The translations under genes and the position numbers were made by a program. A DNA stretch of 64,000 nt from JADGRB01 sp036267635 (GTDB taxonomy: Bacteria; Myxococcota_A; Polyangia; Fen-1088): NCBI GenBank assembly GCA_036267635.1, contig DATAVR010000047.1, positions 62,001 to 126,000 of the forward strand. Reading direction: 5' to 3'. This document shows positions 56,785-64,000 of the stretch, one piece after another. How positions within the stretch are numbered: position 1 is the stretch's first letter; the number at the start of each line of letters is the position of its first letter. The notes beneath the pieces were generated by a model, which was not told the DNA's origin, did no database searches, and saw only the letters and a program-made list of their open reading frames with translations.

Positions 56785-57711
56785 ATGACGCGCGACCGCG
56801 TCGCCAATCCGCTCGATGACACGACGCGGATGGCGCCAGCCCAGGCGGCGGGAGAAGCCGATGCCCAACCGGCGGCGGCGTATCTGGTCGTCCTGTCGGG
56901 CTCCAACGTCGGCGAGATGTACCGGATCGACAAGGATCAGGTGGTGATCGGCCGCGGCGACAAGGTCGACGTGCGGCTGGTCGACGACGGGATCTCCCGC
57001 GAGCACGCGCGCCTGGTCAAAGACGAGGGGCGCATCGTGCTCGAGGATCTCGGGTCGACCAACGGCACCTTCTGCAACGGCGTGCGCGCGCAACGTCACC
57101 CGCTGGCCGAAGGGGACAAGATCCTGATCGGCTCGACGACCATCCTCAAATTCAGCTACCAGGACAAGCTCGACGAGATGTTCCAGCGCCAGATGTCGGA
57201 GTCGGCGCTGCGCGACGGCCTCACCCGCGCCTTCAACAAGCGCTACTTCTCCGACCGCATCGAGAGCGAGTTTCAGTATGCGATCCGGCACCGCACGCCG
57301 CTGTCGCTCATCTTCCTGGACATCGACCACTTCAAGAAGATCAACGACGAGCATGGCCACCCGGCGGGCGACCAGGTGCTGACCCAGCTGGCGACGCTGG
57401 TGATGACCATGCTCGGCGAGGAGGAGACCTTGGCCCGCTACGGCGGCGAGGAGTTCGCCATCGTCGCCCGCGGCGTGGAGCTGGCCGCCGCCTCCGCGCT
57501 CTCCGAGCGGCTGCGCGCCGCCGTGGAGGCGCATCCGTTCAAGTTCGGCGGCACCGGCATTCCAGTCACCGTCAGCATCGGCGTGGCCCGCGCGCCCGGC
57601 CCGGCGATGAGCGCCTCCGGCGATCTGGTGGCGCGCGCCGACGAGGCGATGTACGCCGCCAAGCGCGGCGGCCGCAACCGCGTCTGCGCCGCCGACGATC
57701 CCGCTACGTGA
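56785..57711 (+). CDS. Diguanylate cyclase with N-terminal FHA domain
   Basis: Signalling protein of 308 aa without membrane helices. The FHA domain (about residues 30-125) has VIGRGDKVDVRLVDDGISREHARL and DLGSTNGTFCNGV, the phosphothreonine-binding signature. The GGDEF domain (about 140-300) has RDGLTRAFNKRYF, DIDHFKKINDEHGHPAGDQ and the active site RYGGEEF, so c-di-GMP synthesis from GTP is expected. The RxxD inhibitory site is not visible upstream of GGEEF (EETL instead), so product inhibition may be absent. It overlaps the convergent aat gene by eight bases. A Ser/Thr kinase probably provides its input. Confidence 0.94.
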   Translation: MTRDRVANPLDDTTRMAPAQAAGEADAQPAAAYLVVLSGSNVGEMYRIDKDQVVIGRGDKVDVRLVDDGISREHARLVKDEGRIVLEDLGSTNGTFCNGVRAQRHPLAEGDKILIGSTTILKFSYQDKLDEMFQRQMSESALRDGLTRAFNKRYFSDRIESEFQYAIRHRTPLSLIFLDIDHFKKINDEHGHPAGDQVLTQLATLVMTMLGEEETLARYGGEEFAIVARGVELAAASALSERLRAAVEAHPFKFGGTGIPVTVSIGVARAPGPAMSASGDLVARADEAMYAAKRGGRNRVCAADDPAT

Positions 57712-58378
57712 GCGTCGCCCGCTGGCCGAGAGCCCGCTTGAGGCGCCTCAGGTAGTCGCCGCGCGGGATGGCGATCGCGCCGAGGCGCCCGAGATGCGGG
57801 GTCGGCACCTGCGCGTCGAGCAGCGAAAACCCGCCGGCCCGCAGCCGCGCGACCAGGTGACCCACCGCCGCCTTCGAGGCGTCGGTGCGTCGGTGAAACA
57901 TCGACTCGCCGCCGAAGAAGCCGCCCAGCGCCACGCCGTAAAGACCACCGACCAGCGCGTCGTCTTCCCAGACCTCCACACTGTGGGCGATCCGTCTTTG
58001 GTGGAGCTCGCCGTAGGCACGCACGAAATCGTCGGTGATCCAGGTCGACGGCCGATCCCCGCCGGTCTCGGCGCAGGCCCGCATCACCTCTTCGAACGCG
58101 GCGTCGACGGTGAAGCGCCATCCTGCGCGCCGCCCCGCTCGCCCGACGCTGCGGTGAGGCCGCCAGGCCTCGAGGTCGAAGATGGCGCGTGGATCCGGTG
58201 ACCACCAGGTGAGCACCGGATCGGACGCCCACGGGAAGATGCCGGCGCTGTACGCCGCAATCAGCGTCTCCACGTCGAGGCGGCCGCCGAGCGCCACCAG
58301 CCCGTTCGGCTCCGCCTCGCCGTCCTCGAGCCCGACTTCGGGCACCGGGGTCGGTCTCTGCCGATCGTTCGCGTCCAC
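57704..58378 (-). CDS. aat: Leucyl/phenylalanyl-tRNA-protein transferase
   Basis: Adds Leu or Phe from aminoacyl-tRNA to N-terminal Lys/Arg of proteins, marking them for ClpS/ClpAP degradation; 224 aa. Aat blocks are GLVALGGRLDVETLIAAYSAGIFPWASD, TWWSPDPRAIFDLE, RWTVDAAFEEVMRAC-like segment (WRFTVDAAFEEVMRACAET), TWITDDFVRAYGELHQRRIAHSVEVW, LVGGLYGVALGGFFGGESMFHR and DAQVPTPHLGRLGAIAIPR. Full length. Its 3' end overlaps the convergent cyclase gene. Confidence 0.96.
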   Translation of the reverse strand: MDANDRQRPTPVPEVGLEDGEAEPNGLVALGGRLDVETLIAAYSAGIFPWASDPVLTWWSPDPRAIFDLEAWRPHRSVGRAGRRAGWRFTVDAAFEEVMRACAETGGDRPSTWITDDFVRAYGELHQRRIAHSVEVWEDDALVGGLYGVALGGFFGGESMFHRRTDASKAAVGHLVARLRAGGFSLLDAQVPTPHLGRLGAIAIPRGDYLRRLKRALGQRATLT

Positions 58379-58416
58379 CCCGGCCAGTCTACCAGCGTCC
58401 GGCGACGCCTCCTCCT

Positions 58417-58719
58417 TTACGCGCCGTGGCCCGCCGGTGCGTTCGAGCCCTCGGAGCCGGTGCTGCCCATCGTTTCCTCGGTCTCCCGCTCGCGCTCGAC
58501 GGTTGGATTGGGGGTCGCCGATTCGCGCGCCCGCCTTCGGCCGCCGCTGACCATCCCTCCCTTGCGCCCTGCCTCTCGGGCCTCCTCGGAGTCGAATTCG
58601 TGCGCCGTTCCTTTCTGATGAGCTGCCTTGCCTCCTTGTGAGGAGATTTGGCGCTGACGCTCCCTATCCATCCCCGCGAAGCCACGCCCGCGGCTCTCGC
58701 CCTTTTCGCTGCTCGCCAT
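58417..58719 (-). CDS. KGG-repeat stress-type small protein
   Basis: Hydrophilic protein of 100 aa of the con-10/KGG general-stress type. Two Gly-rich repeats are visible: GFAGMDRERQRQISSQGGKAAH and EFDSEEAREAGRKGGMVSGG. The C-terminal 40 residues are Glu/Thr/Ser/Pro-rich and probably disordered. AAGGA precedes the ATG at 58719 by ten bases. Such proteins are induced in stationary phase or desiccation in other bacteria; the mechanism is unknown. Confidence 0.85.
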   Translation of the reverse strand: MASSEKGESRGRGFAGMDRERQRQISSQGGKAAHQKGTAHEFDSEEAREAGRKGGMVSGGRRRARESATPNPTVERERETEETMGSTGSEGSNAPAGHGA

Positions 58720-58832
58720 GACGTTTTCCTTCCCCGCGGAACCTCGCCCGCGTCGCTGTCCTGAACGTGCTCTTAAGGACAAAGTTGCGCACGGTCCGGC
58801 CGCGCGACAGGGGGGAGGGGGCGATCTCAACC

Positions 58833-58849
58833 GGACCGGGAGCCGGTCC
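58833..58849 (-). terminator. Hairpin downstream of the FKBP-type isomerase gene
   Basis: GGACCGG and CCGGTCC form a perfect 7-bp stem with a GAG loop, 12 bases after the stop of the isomerase gene (minus strand). There is no U tract, so termination strength is uncertain. Confidence 0.45.
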
Positions 58850-58860
58850 CGCGCGGGCTG

Positions 58861-59364
58861 TCAGGCCTCGTTCAATTCGTCGGGATCCAGCTCGACGACC
58901 CCGGGAATGGGCGGCGGGCCGCTCGTCGCCTGGGGATCGCGAACGGCGAGCACGGTGACCCGGAACTCGATGTCCCGGCCGACCAGCGGGTGAAGCAACC
59001 GGACGTTGGCGGTCTCCGCGCTCGCGGAGAGGACCTTGAAATGGATCGGAGCTCCGGAAGCCGGATCCTTGGCCTCGAAGACGGCGCCAGGCTCGATCTT
59101 CACCCCCTTCGGAAAGACGCCCCGCGCCATTTCCTTGACCGGGAGCGAGTCCTCGGTGCCGAACGCCTCGGCGGCCGGGATCTCCCCCTGCCGCTCGTCG
59201 CCGGGCTCGAGCCCCTCCAACCGTTTTTCCAGCCCCGGCAACATCTTGCCGTCGCCGTGGACGTATCGCAGCGGCCCGCTGCGAGTCGACGATTCGATCA
59301 CCGCCCCGCCTTTGACCTTGAGCTCGTACGCCAGCTCCACGCTGCGTCCACGCGCGATCTTCAT
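58861..59364 (-). CDS. FKBP-type peptidyl-prolyl isomerase, SlyD-like
   Basis: Peptidyl-prolyl cis-trans isomerase and chaperone of 167 aa, apparently cytoplasmic. The FKBP half-domains (VELAYELKVKGGAVIES, LRYVHGDGKMLPGLEKRLEGLEPGDE and LLHPLVGRDIEFRVTVLAVR) flank an insert-in-flap domain (GTEDSLPVKEMARGVFPKG and following), as in SlyD. The His-rich metal-binding tail of E. coli SlyD is absent; the end is acidic (PDELNEA). The ATG at 59364 is used. Confidence 0.9.
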   Translation of the reverse strand: MKIARGRSVELAYELKVKGGAVIESSTRSGPLRYVHGDGKMLPGLEKRLEGLEPGDERQGEIPAAEAFGTEDSLPVKEMARGVFPKGVKIEPGAVFEAKDPASGAPIHFKVLSASAETANVRLLHPLVGRDIEFRVTVLAVRDPQATSGPPPIPGVVELDPDELNEA

Positions 59365-59440
59365 GCTCCGAGCGTAATGCTCCAGCCGCCGCTTTTAAAG
59401 GTGATCGTAGATTCGATTTGCGGGCACGCGTAAGATGATT

Positions 59441-59474
59441 TCTGGAAGGGGTGATGAAATCGCCCTTTTCCAGA
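59441..59474. promoter_or_regulatory. Long hairpin in the leader region of the Cys-rich lipoprotein gene
   Basis: TCTGGAAGGGGTGAT pairs with ATCGCCCTTTTCCAGA around GAA (one bulge, two G-T pairs or mismatches). It lies about 60 bases before the ATG at 59533, in a locally AT-rich 168-base divergent region. It could control transcript stability or translation. Confidence 0.55.
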
Positions 59475-59532
59475 CACCGACTCCTGACGGAATTTCTCTC
59501 GCTCTTTCTTCTTAGTCAGAAAGGCTCGCTCA

Positions 59533-62500
59533 ATGACCATAGGTTTCCCCCAGCCTAGGGTGCGCGCGCTCCTCGTTGCGTCGATTCTCGTCCTGTCGGG
59601 ACTCGGCGGATGCAGTGGAGGCGGAGGCGGCAAGACGAGCACCGACGGCGGCATGACCAAGAAGGACATGGCCATGGTCCAGCCCGGGGTGGACATGGGG
59701 ACGCCCCCGGATCGTCCGACGACGGCGACCGCGCAGATCGGGCAGCCCTGCAAGACGGGAACGGATTGCGCGTCGACCTTCTGCGCCGACGGCGTCTGCT
59801 GCAAGACCGCCTGTACGGGAACGTGCGAGACCTGCGCCGGCGCGGGGAACGTCGGCACCTGCATCCCGGCCGACGTCGGCACCGATCCGCGCAGCGAGTG
59901 CGACGATCAGGGGGTCGCCACCTGTGGCACCGACGGGAACTGCGACGGCACGGGCGCGTGCGAGAAGTATGTCGCCGGCGTCGCCTGCCAGACCGCGGGG
60001 TGCAGCACCTCGACGCTGACCTTCGCCGGGCGCTGCGACGGGATGGGGACTTGCACCGCGCCCACCGGCCAGTCGTGCGCGCCGTTCACCTGTGGAACGA
60101 CGGGGCAGTGCAAGACCACCTGCTCGGCCGACGCCGACTGCACCAGCGGTAACTTCTGCGTCTCGGGCAGCTGCGGGCTCAAGCCGCCGGGCGCGAGCTG
60201 CGGCGCCGACACAGACTGCGGGACAGGCCACTGCGCCCAGAGCGTCTGCTGCGCGACCACCTGCACGGGCAACTGCATGTCGTGCGACGTCGCAAACAGC
60301 GCCGGCACCTGCATCAACGTGCCCGCGGGCTCGGACCCGCTTGCCCAGTGCGCGGATCAACTGGCCCCGAGCTGCAAGACCAACGGCTCTTGCGACGGGA
60401 AGGGCGGCTGCCAGCTCTACGCCTCGGGAACCGTCTGCGGCATGAACAGCTGTGCCTCCGGCACCGCGACGGCGGCCGGAAAGTGCGACGGCGCCGGTAC
60501 CTGCCAGGTCGGAACGACCGCCTCGTGCAACGCCTACATCTGCGACACCACCGGGGTGTGCAAGACCACCTGCGGGGTCGACGCCGACTGTTCGACGGGG
60601 AACTTCTGCATCGGGGGGAGCTGCGCTAAGAAAGCTCCCGGCACCACCTGCGCCGCCGACTCCGACTGCGGCACCGGCCACTGCGCGCAAGGTGTCTGCT
60701 GCAACAACGCTTGCACCGGCACCTGCATGTCGTGCGCTCTGACGAATACGGTCGGGACCTGCACGCCGGTCGCGGCCGGCGCCGATCCGCTCAACCAGTG
60801 CACCGACGTGGCGAGCACCAACCCGTGCGGCACGAACGGCTCCTGCAACGGTGCCGGCGCCTGTCAGTTTTACCCGGCCGGCACGGGCTGTGGGACCGGG
60901 GCGTCGTGCACCGGCTCGACGCTGACCCAGGCGCGGACCTGCGACGGCGCGGGGACCTGCCGGGCGGCGACGACCCTCCTGTGCGATCCGTTCGAGTGCG
61001 GAACGGGGGCCTGCAAGACGACCTGTTCGATGAACACCGACTGCGTCTCGCCCAACTCCTGTGTCAGCAACAGCTGCGGGAAGCTGCCCCCGGGCGCCAC
61101 CTGTACGGCGGGGACCGCCTGCGCGTCTGGGTTCTGCGCCCAGGGCGTCTGCTGCAACAACGCCTGCACCGGCACGTGCATGTCGTGCGCGCTCAGCACG
61201 AGCCCGGGGACCTGCTCGCCGGTGGCGACTGGACAGGCGCCGACGCCGGCCACCCAGTGTGCGGTCACCACCGCCTCCACCTGTGGCACCGACGGAACCT
61301 GCAATGGAAACGGCGCTTGCCGAAAGTACGTGAGCGGTACGCAGTGCGTGGCGTCCGTCTGCTCCGGTTCGACGCTGACCTCCGCGCAGACCTGCGACGG
61401 TGCCGGGACCTGCAGACCAGCCACCACGGGAGCTTGCTCGGGGAACCTCACCTGCGGGAGCGCCATCGCCTGCAAGGCGACGTGCACGTCGAGCGCCGAC
61501 TGCATCTCGCCCTACATTTGCACCACCGGCGCCTGCGTGCTCAAGACGCCCGGGACCACTTGCACCACCGCGGCCGAATGCGCCTCCGGCTTCTGCCAGC
61601 AAGGTGTCTGCTGCAACAGCGCCTGCACGGGGACATGCATGTCGTGTGCGAACGGCGGGACCGCGGGCACCTGCACCAACGTCCCGGCCGCTTCGGCGCC
61701 GACCCCCGCCACGCAGTGCACGGCCACGGGCGCGACCGGCTGCGGGACCAACGGGCTTTGCGACGGCGCCGGCAAGTGCCAGCTCTACCCGACGGGCACT
61801 CAGTGCGCGGGCGCCACCTGCGTTGGGGACACGCTGACGCCCTTGCGCACCTGCGACGGGGCCGGAACCTGCAAGACGGTCACCTCGACGTTGTGCGATC
61901 CGTACGCCTGCGGGACCGGCGGCGCCTGCAAGACCACCTGCACGGCGGGCACCGACTGCACCACGCCGGCCTCCTGCACGATCCCGACCGGACAGACCAC
62001 CGGCACCTGCGGCAAGCTGGCGATCGGCCAGCCGTGCACCGCGGCGGCCATGTGCAACTCGGGCTTCTGCGCGCAGACGGTCTGCTGCAACAACGCCTGC
62101 GCCGGCACCTGCACCTCTTGCAACCTCTCGGGGACCGTCGGGACCTGCACGTCGATTCCAGGCGGCCAGGCTCCGAATCCCACCACCCAGTGCGCGAACC
62201 AGGGCTCCACCACCTGCGGCACCAATGGTCTCTGCAACGGCAGCGGCGCCTGCCAGAAGTACCCGTCGGGCACCCAGTGCGGAGGCGCTACGTGCACGGG
62301 CTCCAGCTTGACCGGAGTGTCAACCTGCAACATCAGCAACGTCTGCACCGCGCCCGCGCCGACCGGTTGCACCCCCTACATTTGCGGCACGAACGCCTGC
62401 AAGACGACCTGCGCCAGCAACACGGATTGTGTCTCGCCGGATGTCTGCATCGGCACTACTTGCTCTCCACCGATCAACGTCACGGTGAAGACGAAGACTA

Positions 62501-62940
62501 CCGCCAATGCGGACTTCATCTATTTCGACATCCAGCTCACCAACACCGGAACGATGCCGATCACGCTCTCGCAGATCACCATGAAGTACTGGTACACCTG
62601 GGACGTGACGGCGGGCGCGCCAACCGAGTCGGCATCGTGCACCTACTCGCTCGGCGTCACGGGTGGCAGCTGCACCAACGTCACCGAGGCCTTCTCTGTG
62701 GTGACGCCCGCGCTCGCCGACGCGGACCACATCTTCACGCTCGGCTTCTCCTCGGGGGCGATGACGTTGGCCGCGGGAGCCACCGCCGAGATCGGTCCCG
62801 GCATCAACAAGAGCGACTTCTCGGCCTTCACGCAGACGAACGACTACTCGTACAACAGCTCGACGAGCTTCACGACCAACGCCAAGGTCACCGTCTACTT
62901 GAACGGCGCGCTCGTCTACGGGACCGAGCCGATCAACTGA
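59533..62940 (+). CDS. Cys-rich repeat lipoprotein with C-terminal CBM3-like domain
   Basis: Surface lipoprotein of 1135 aa. The signal peptide ends LSGLGGC, and a short Gly/Ser/Thr/Asp linker follows. Residues about 70-975 are some seven tandem repeats of about 125 residues. A repeat contains a run such as GHCAQGVCCNNACTGTCMSC, then GTCTPVAAG, CGTNGSCNGAGACQFY, STLTxARTCDGAGTC and CKTTCSxNxDC. All are disulfide-rich and show no catalytic site. The last 155 residues (INVTVKTKTTANADFIYFDI, LSQITMKYWYTWDV, ITLGFSSGAM-like segment) resemble family 3 cellulose-binding modules. It probably displays a carbohydrate-binding tip on a long stiff stalk. Confidence 0.85.
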   Translation: MTIGFPQPRVRALLVASILVLSGLGGCSGGGGGKTSTDGGMTKKDMAMVQPGVDMGTPPDRPTTATAQIGQPCKTGTDCASTFCADGVCCKTACTGTCETCAGAGNVGTCIPADVGTDPRSECDDQGVATCGTDGNCDGTGACEKYVAGVACQTAGCSTSTLTFAGRCDGMGTCTAPTGQSCAPFTCGTTGQCKTTCSADADCTSGNFCVSGSCGLKPPGASCGADTDCGTGHCAQSVCCATTCTGNCMSCDVANSAGTCINVPAGSDPLAQCADQLAPSCKTNGSCDGKGGCQLYASGTVCGMNSCASGTATAAGKCDGAGTCQVGTTASCNAYICDTTGVCKTTCGVDADCSTGNFCIGGSCAKKAPGTTCAADSDCGTGHCAQGVCCNNACTGTCMSCALTNTVGTCTPVAAGADPLNQCTDVASTNPCGTNGSCNGAGACQFYPAGTGCGTGASCTGSTLTQARTCDGAGTCRAATTLLCDPFECGTGACKTTCSMNTDCVSPNSCVSNSCGKLPPGATCTAGTACASGFCAQGVCCNNACTGTCMSCALSTSPGTCSPVATGQAPTPATQCAVTTASTCGTDGTCNGNGACRKYVSGTQCVASVCSGSTLTSAQTCDGAGTCRPATTGACSGNLTCGSAIACKATCTSSADCISPYICTTGACVLKTPGTTCTTAAECASGFCQQGVCCNSACTGTCMSCANGGTAGTCTNVPAASAPTPATQCTATGATGCGTNGLCDGAGKCQLYPTGTQCAGATCVGDTLTPLRTCDGAGTCKTVTSTLCDPYACGTGGACKTTCTAGTDCTTPASCTIPTGQTTGTCGKLAIGQPCTAAAMCNSGFCAQTVCCNNACAGTCTSCNLSGTVGTCTSIPGGQAPNPTTQCANQGSTTCGTNGLCNGSGACQKYPSGTQCGGATCTGSSLTGVSTCNISNVCTAPAPTGCTPYICGTNACKTTCASNTDCVSPDVCIGTTCSPPINVTVKTKTTANADFIYFDIQLTNTGTMPITLSQITMKYWYTWDVTAGAPTESASCTYSLGVTGGSCTNVTEAFSVVTPALADADHIFTLGFSSGAMTLAAGATAEIGPGINKSDFSAFTQTNDYSYNSSTSFTTNAKVTVYLNGALVYGTEPIN

Positions 62941-62941
62941 A

Positions 62942-62991
62942 CAGGAACCCTCCAAGGGTTCCTGCAACCTCGCGCGAAGAGCTCGCGCGAG
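62942..62991. terminator. Two consecutive hairpins between convergent genes
   Basis: The first stem pairs CAGGAACCCT with AGGGTTCCTG (10 bp perfect, loop CCA, 62942-62964). The second pairs CTCGCGCGA with TCGCGCGAG (9 bp perfect, loop AGAGC, 62969-62991). They begin two bases after the stop of the Cys-rich gene, and can end transcription from both sides. Confidence 0.75.
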
Positions 62992-63042
62992 CCAAGCTCG
63001 CGCTCCCGGCGCGCTCGCGCCCTCGAAGCGCCGCTTATGCGG

Positions 63043-63429
63043 CTACGATTTCGCGATCTCGATCGTGACGAGGTTGGGGGCGAAGGCGCGGAGCGCCTGC
63101 AGGCTGCGCGACTGCCACTGCGCGCCCGGATCGCTCAAGAACCGGATGCGGTAATGGTCGTCGGTGCGCTCGTCGACCTGCGCGATCCAGCGGACGAACT
63201 CCTTGAGGCACGACGAGTTCATGAACACCAGCTCGCGAAAGTCGGCCACCACTTCGCCCATGTGCCCGCGCCGGGCTTCGTCGTCGATGGAGTCCAAGAA
63301 AGGACCGAGGGGGGCGTTGACCCGCAGGTCCGCGTTCCCCCACAGGCGCATGACGAGCGCCTGACCGTCGACCGCCGCCGTCGCTTCGAACTCCGCGTCC
63401 TTGATTCCCTGGATCTGAACCGCCGCCAT
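63043..63429 (-). CDS. STAS-like (anti-anti-sigma type) protein
   Basis: Small cytoplasmic protein of 128 aa. The layout is that of a STAS-domain protein: an N-terminal strand pair (FEATAAVDGQALVMRLWGNADL), then VVADFRELVFMNSSCLKEFVRWI, where the serine/cysteine after MN is in the position phosphorylated in SpoIIAA-like proteins, and a final helix-strand (QWQSRSLQALRAFAPNLVTIEI). Such proteins bind anti-sigma kinases or act as scaffold modules. No kinase gene lies beside it in the window. The ATG at 63429 is used. Confidence 0.72.
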   Translation of the reverse strand: MAAVQIQGIKDAEFEATAAVDGQALVMRLWGNADLRVNAPLGPFLDSIDDEARRGHMGEVVADFRELVFMNSSCLKEFVRWIAQVDERTDDHYRIRFLSDPGAQWQSRSLQALRAFAPNLVTIEIAKS

Positions 63430-63476
63430 TACTGTCTTTTAAGTCTACACGGCCGCGAGAAAGCCGGTCAAATCGG

Positions 63477-64000
63477 TTACTCGAACGGGTCAGCCTTTTT
63501 GTCGCCGGAGTCGGCGGCGGGGGCGGGGGCGGCGCTCTTGTCGTCGCCTTTGGGCGGGGTCGCCGCCGCCTCGTCGTGCCGGGGGTGGCGTCGCTGGGGG
63601 TGGACGTGAGCGGCGCTCCTCGATTCCACGGCGGGAGCTGAAGCGGGCGCGGCCCCCGGCGTCGTGGTCGAGGCGGCGGCCGCCGCGGGCGGCCCCTTGG
63701 CCGCCGGCGCCGGGGTCGGTCCCGGGGTGGCGACCGGCGCAGCGCTCGCCGGCGCGGCGACGCTCGGCGGCTCGGGCGCGGCCGAGATCGAGGTCGCGGG
63801 CGTGACCAGCGGCGGAGGACTGTCATGCGCCGCCCCACCGATCTGGGGGCGGGCCAGCATCCAGGTGCCGTAGGCGGTGATGGCCGCCAGCACGGCCAGC
63901 CCCCCATAGACCCAGAGGCGATCGCGCTTGCTGGGAGGCTCCGCCGTCGAGGGGGACGACGGCAGCGTCTGCGCAGCGGCGCTGCGGGCCCCGCGGCTCG
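63477..64000 (-). CDS. Single-pass membrane protein, N-terminus beyond window
   Basis: The frame is open to the end of the window, so only the C-terminal 174 or so residues are seen. A positively charged segment (STAEPPSKRDRLWVY) leads into one membrane helix (GGLAVLAAITAYGTWML), and the rest is a Pro/Ala/Thr-rich, low-complexity extracytoplasmic or cytoplasmic tail ending DKKADPFE. An internal GTG at 63893 is not a likely start since it cuts the helix. This topology fits a membrane-anchored regulatory or kinase protein, but no domain is visible here. Confidence 0.6.
   Translation of the reverse strand, partial: SRGARSAAAQTLPSSPSTAEPPSKRDRLWVYGGLAVLAAITAYGTWMLARPQIGGAAHDSPPPLVTPATSISAAPEPPSVAAPASAAPVATPGPTPAPAAKGPPAAAAASTTTPGAAPASAPAVESRSAAHVHPQRRHPRHDEAAATPPKGDDKSAAPAPAADSGDKKADPFE

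Noticed and set aside
1..64000. tRNA, rRNA, insertion sequences, integrase or attachment sites
   Set aside because: I looked in the intergenic gaps and at all coding regions and found no cloverleaf-like sequence, transposase or integrase, and no long terminal repeats. A tRNA or covariance-model scan could still find something small.

Overview
The window is a GC-rich (roughly two-thirds G+C by eye), gene-dense stretch of bacterial chromosome. It most resembles a member of the Myxococcota or a related deltaproteobacterial lineage. The reasons are two secreted proteins ending in a MYXO-CTERM-type tail (GCxC, one membrane helix, Arg cluster), several lipoproteins with Gly/Thr/Ser-rich or Cys-rich repeat linkers, NtrC-type regulation with sigma-54 promoters, ECF sigma/anti-sigma pairs, and Ku. 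I see no tRNA, rRNA, CRISPR array, insertion sequence or prophage, and no gene-free stretch longer than 300 bases; the largest gap, 40883-41125, is a divergent promoter region.

Layout. 1-2705: sulfate/thiosulfate ABC transporter (binding protein cut by the window edge, CysT, CysW; no CysA), then a tiny lipoprotein. 3137-12031: a compact eight-gene sugar-acid operon: mannonate/fructuronate-type SDR, LarA-type nickel-pincer epimerase, PfkB kinase, 6-phosphogluconate dehydrogenase, tagaturonate-epimerase-family protein, glucose-6-phosphate dehydrogenase, ribose-5-phosphate isomerase A and a HAD hydrolase. 12087-13903: two coupled secreted proteins on the minus strand. 13979-17797: ECF sigma factor, membrane partner, GH5-like secreted hydrolase and another anchored protein. 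17836-20111: pyruvate kinase and a Kir-type K+ channel. 20127-24304: FG-GAP lipoprotein, HAD hydrolase, and a radical SAM/SPASM enzyme paired with a zinc-ribbon lipoprotein. 24499-31802: PiT phosphate transporter, MORN-like protein, ECF sigma/anti-sigma operon, Spy-like protein.

31837-48844 is the most interesting block. An OMF-MdtA-MdtB-MdtC efflux operon is divergent from an NtrB/NtrC-like two-component system (the regulator has an intact GAFTGA motif), which is followed by two tandem Agd3-like polysaccharide deacetylases with MYXO-CTERM tails. Three good sigma-54 promoters (40941-40956 minus, 43979-43994 plus, 46328-46343 plus) sit in front of the efflux operon and of each deacetylase, which suggests one regulon controlled by the embedded two-component system.

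48855-64000: BioA, small lipoprotein, large surface protein (peptidase-like, TolB propeller, beta-barrel), OsmC, HTH-TPR regulator, Ku, DUF72 protein, FHA-GGDEF cyclase, Aat, KGG stress protein, SlyD-like isomerase, a 1135-residue Cys-rich repeat lipoprotein with a CBM3-like end, a STAS-like protein and a partial membrane protein.

Functions are assigned by reading motifs and domain order. No database search was possible, so names of families are from memory of their conserved motifs.
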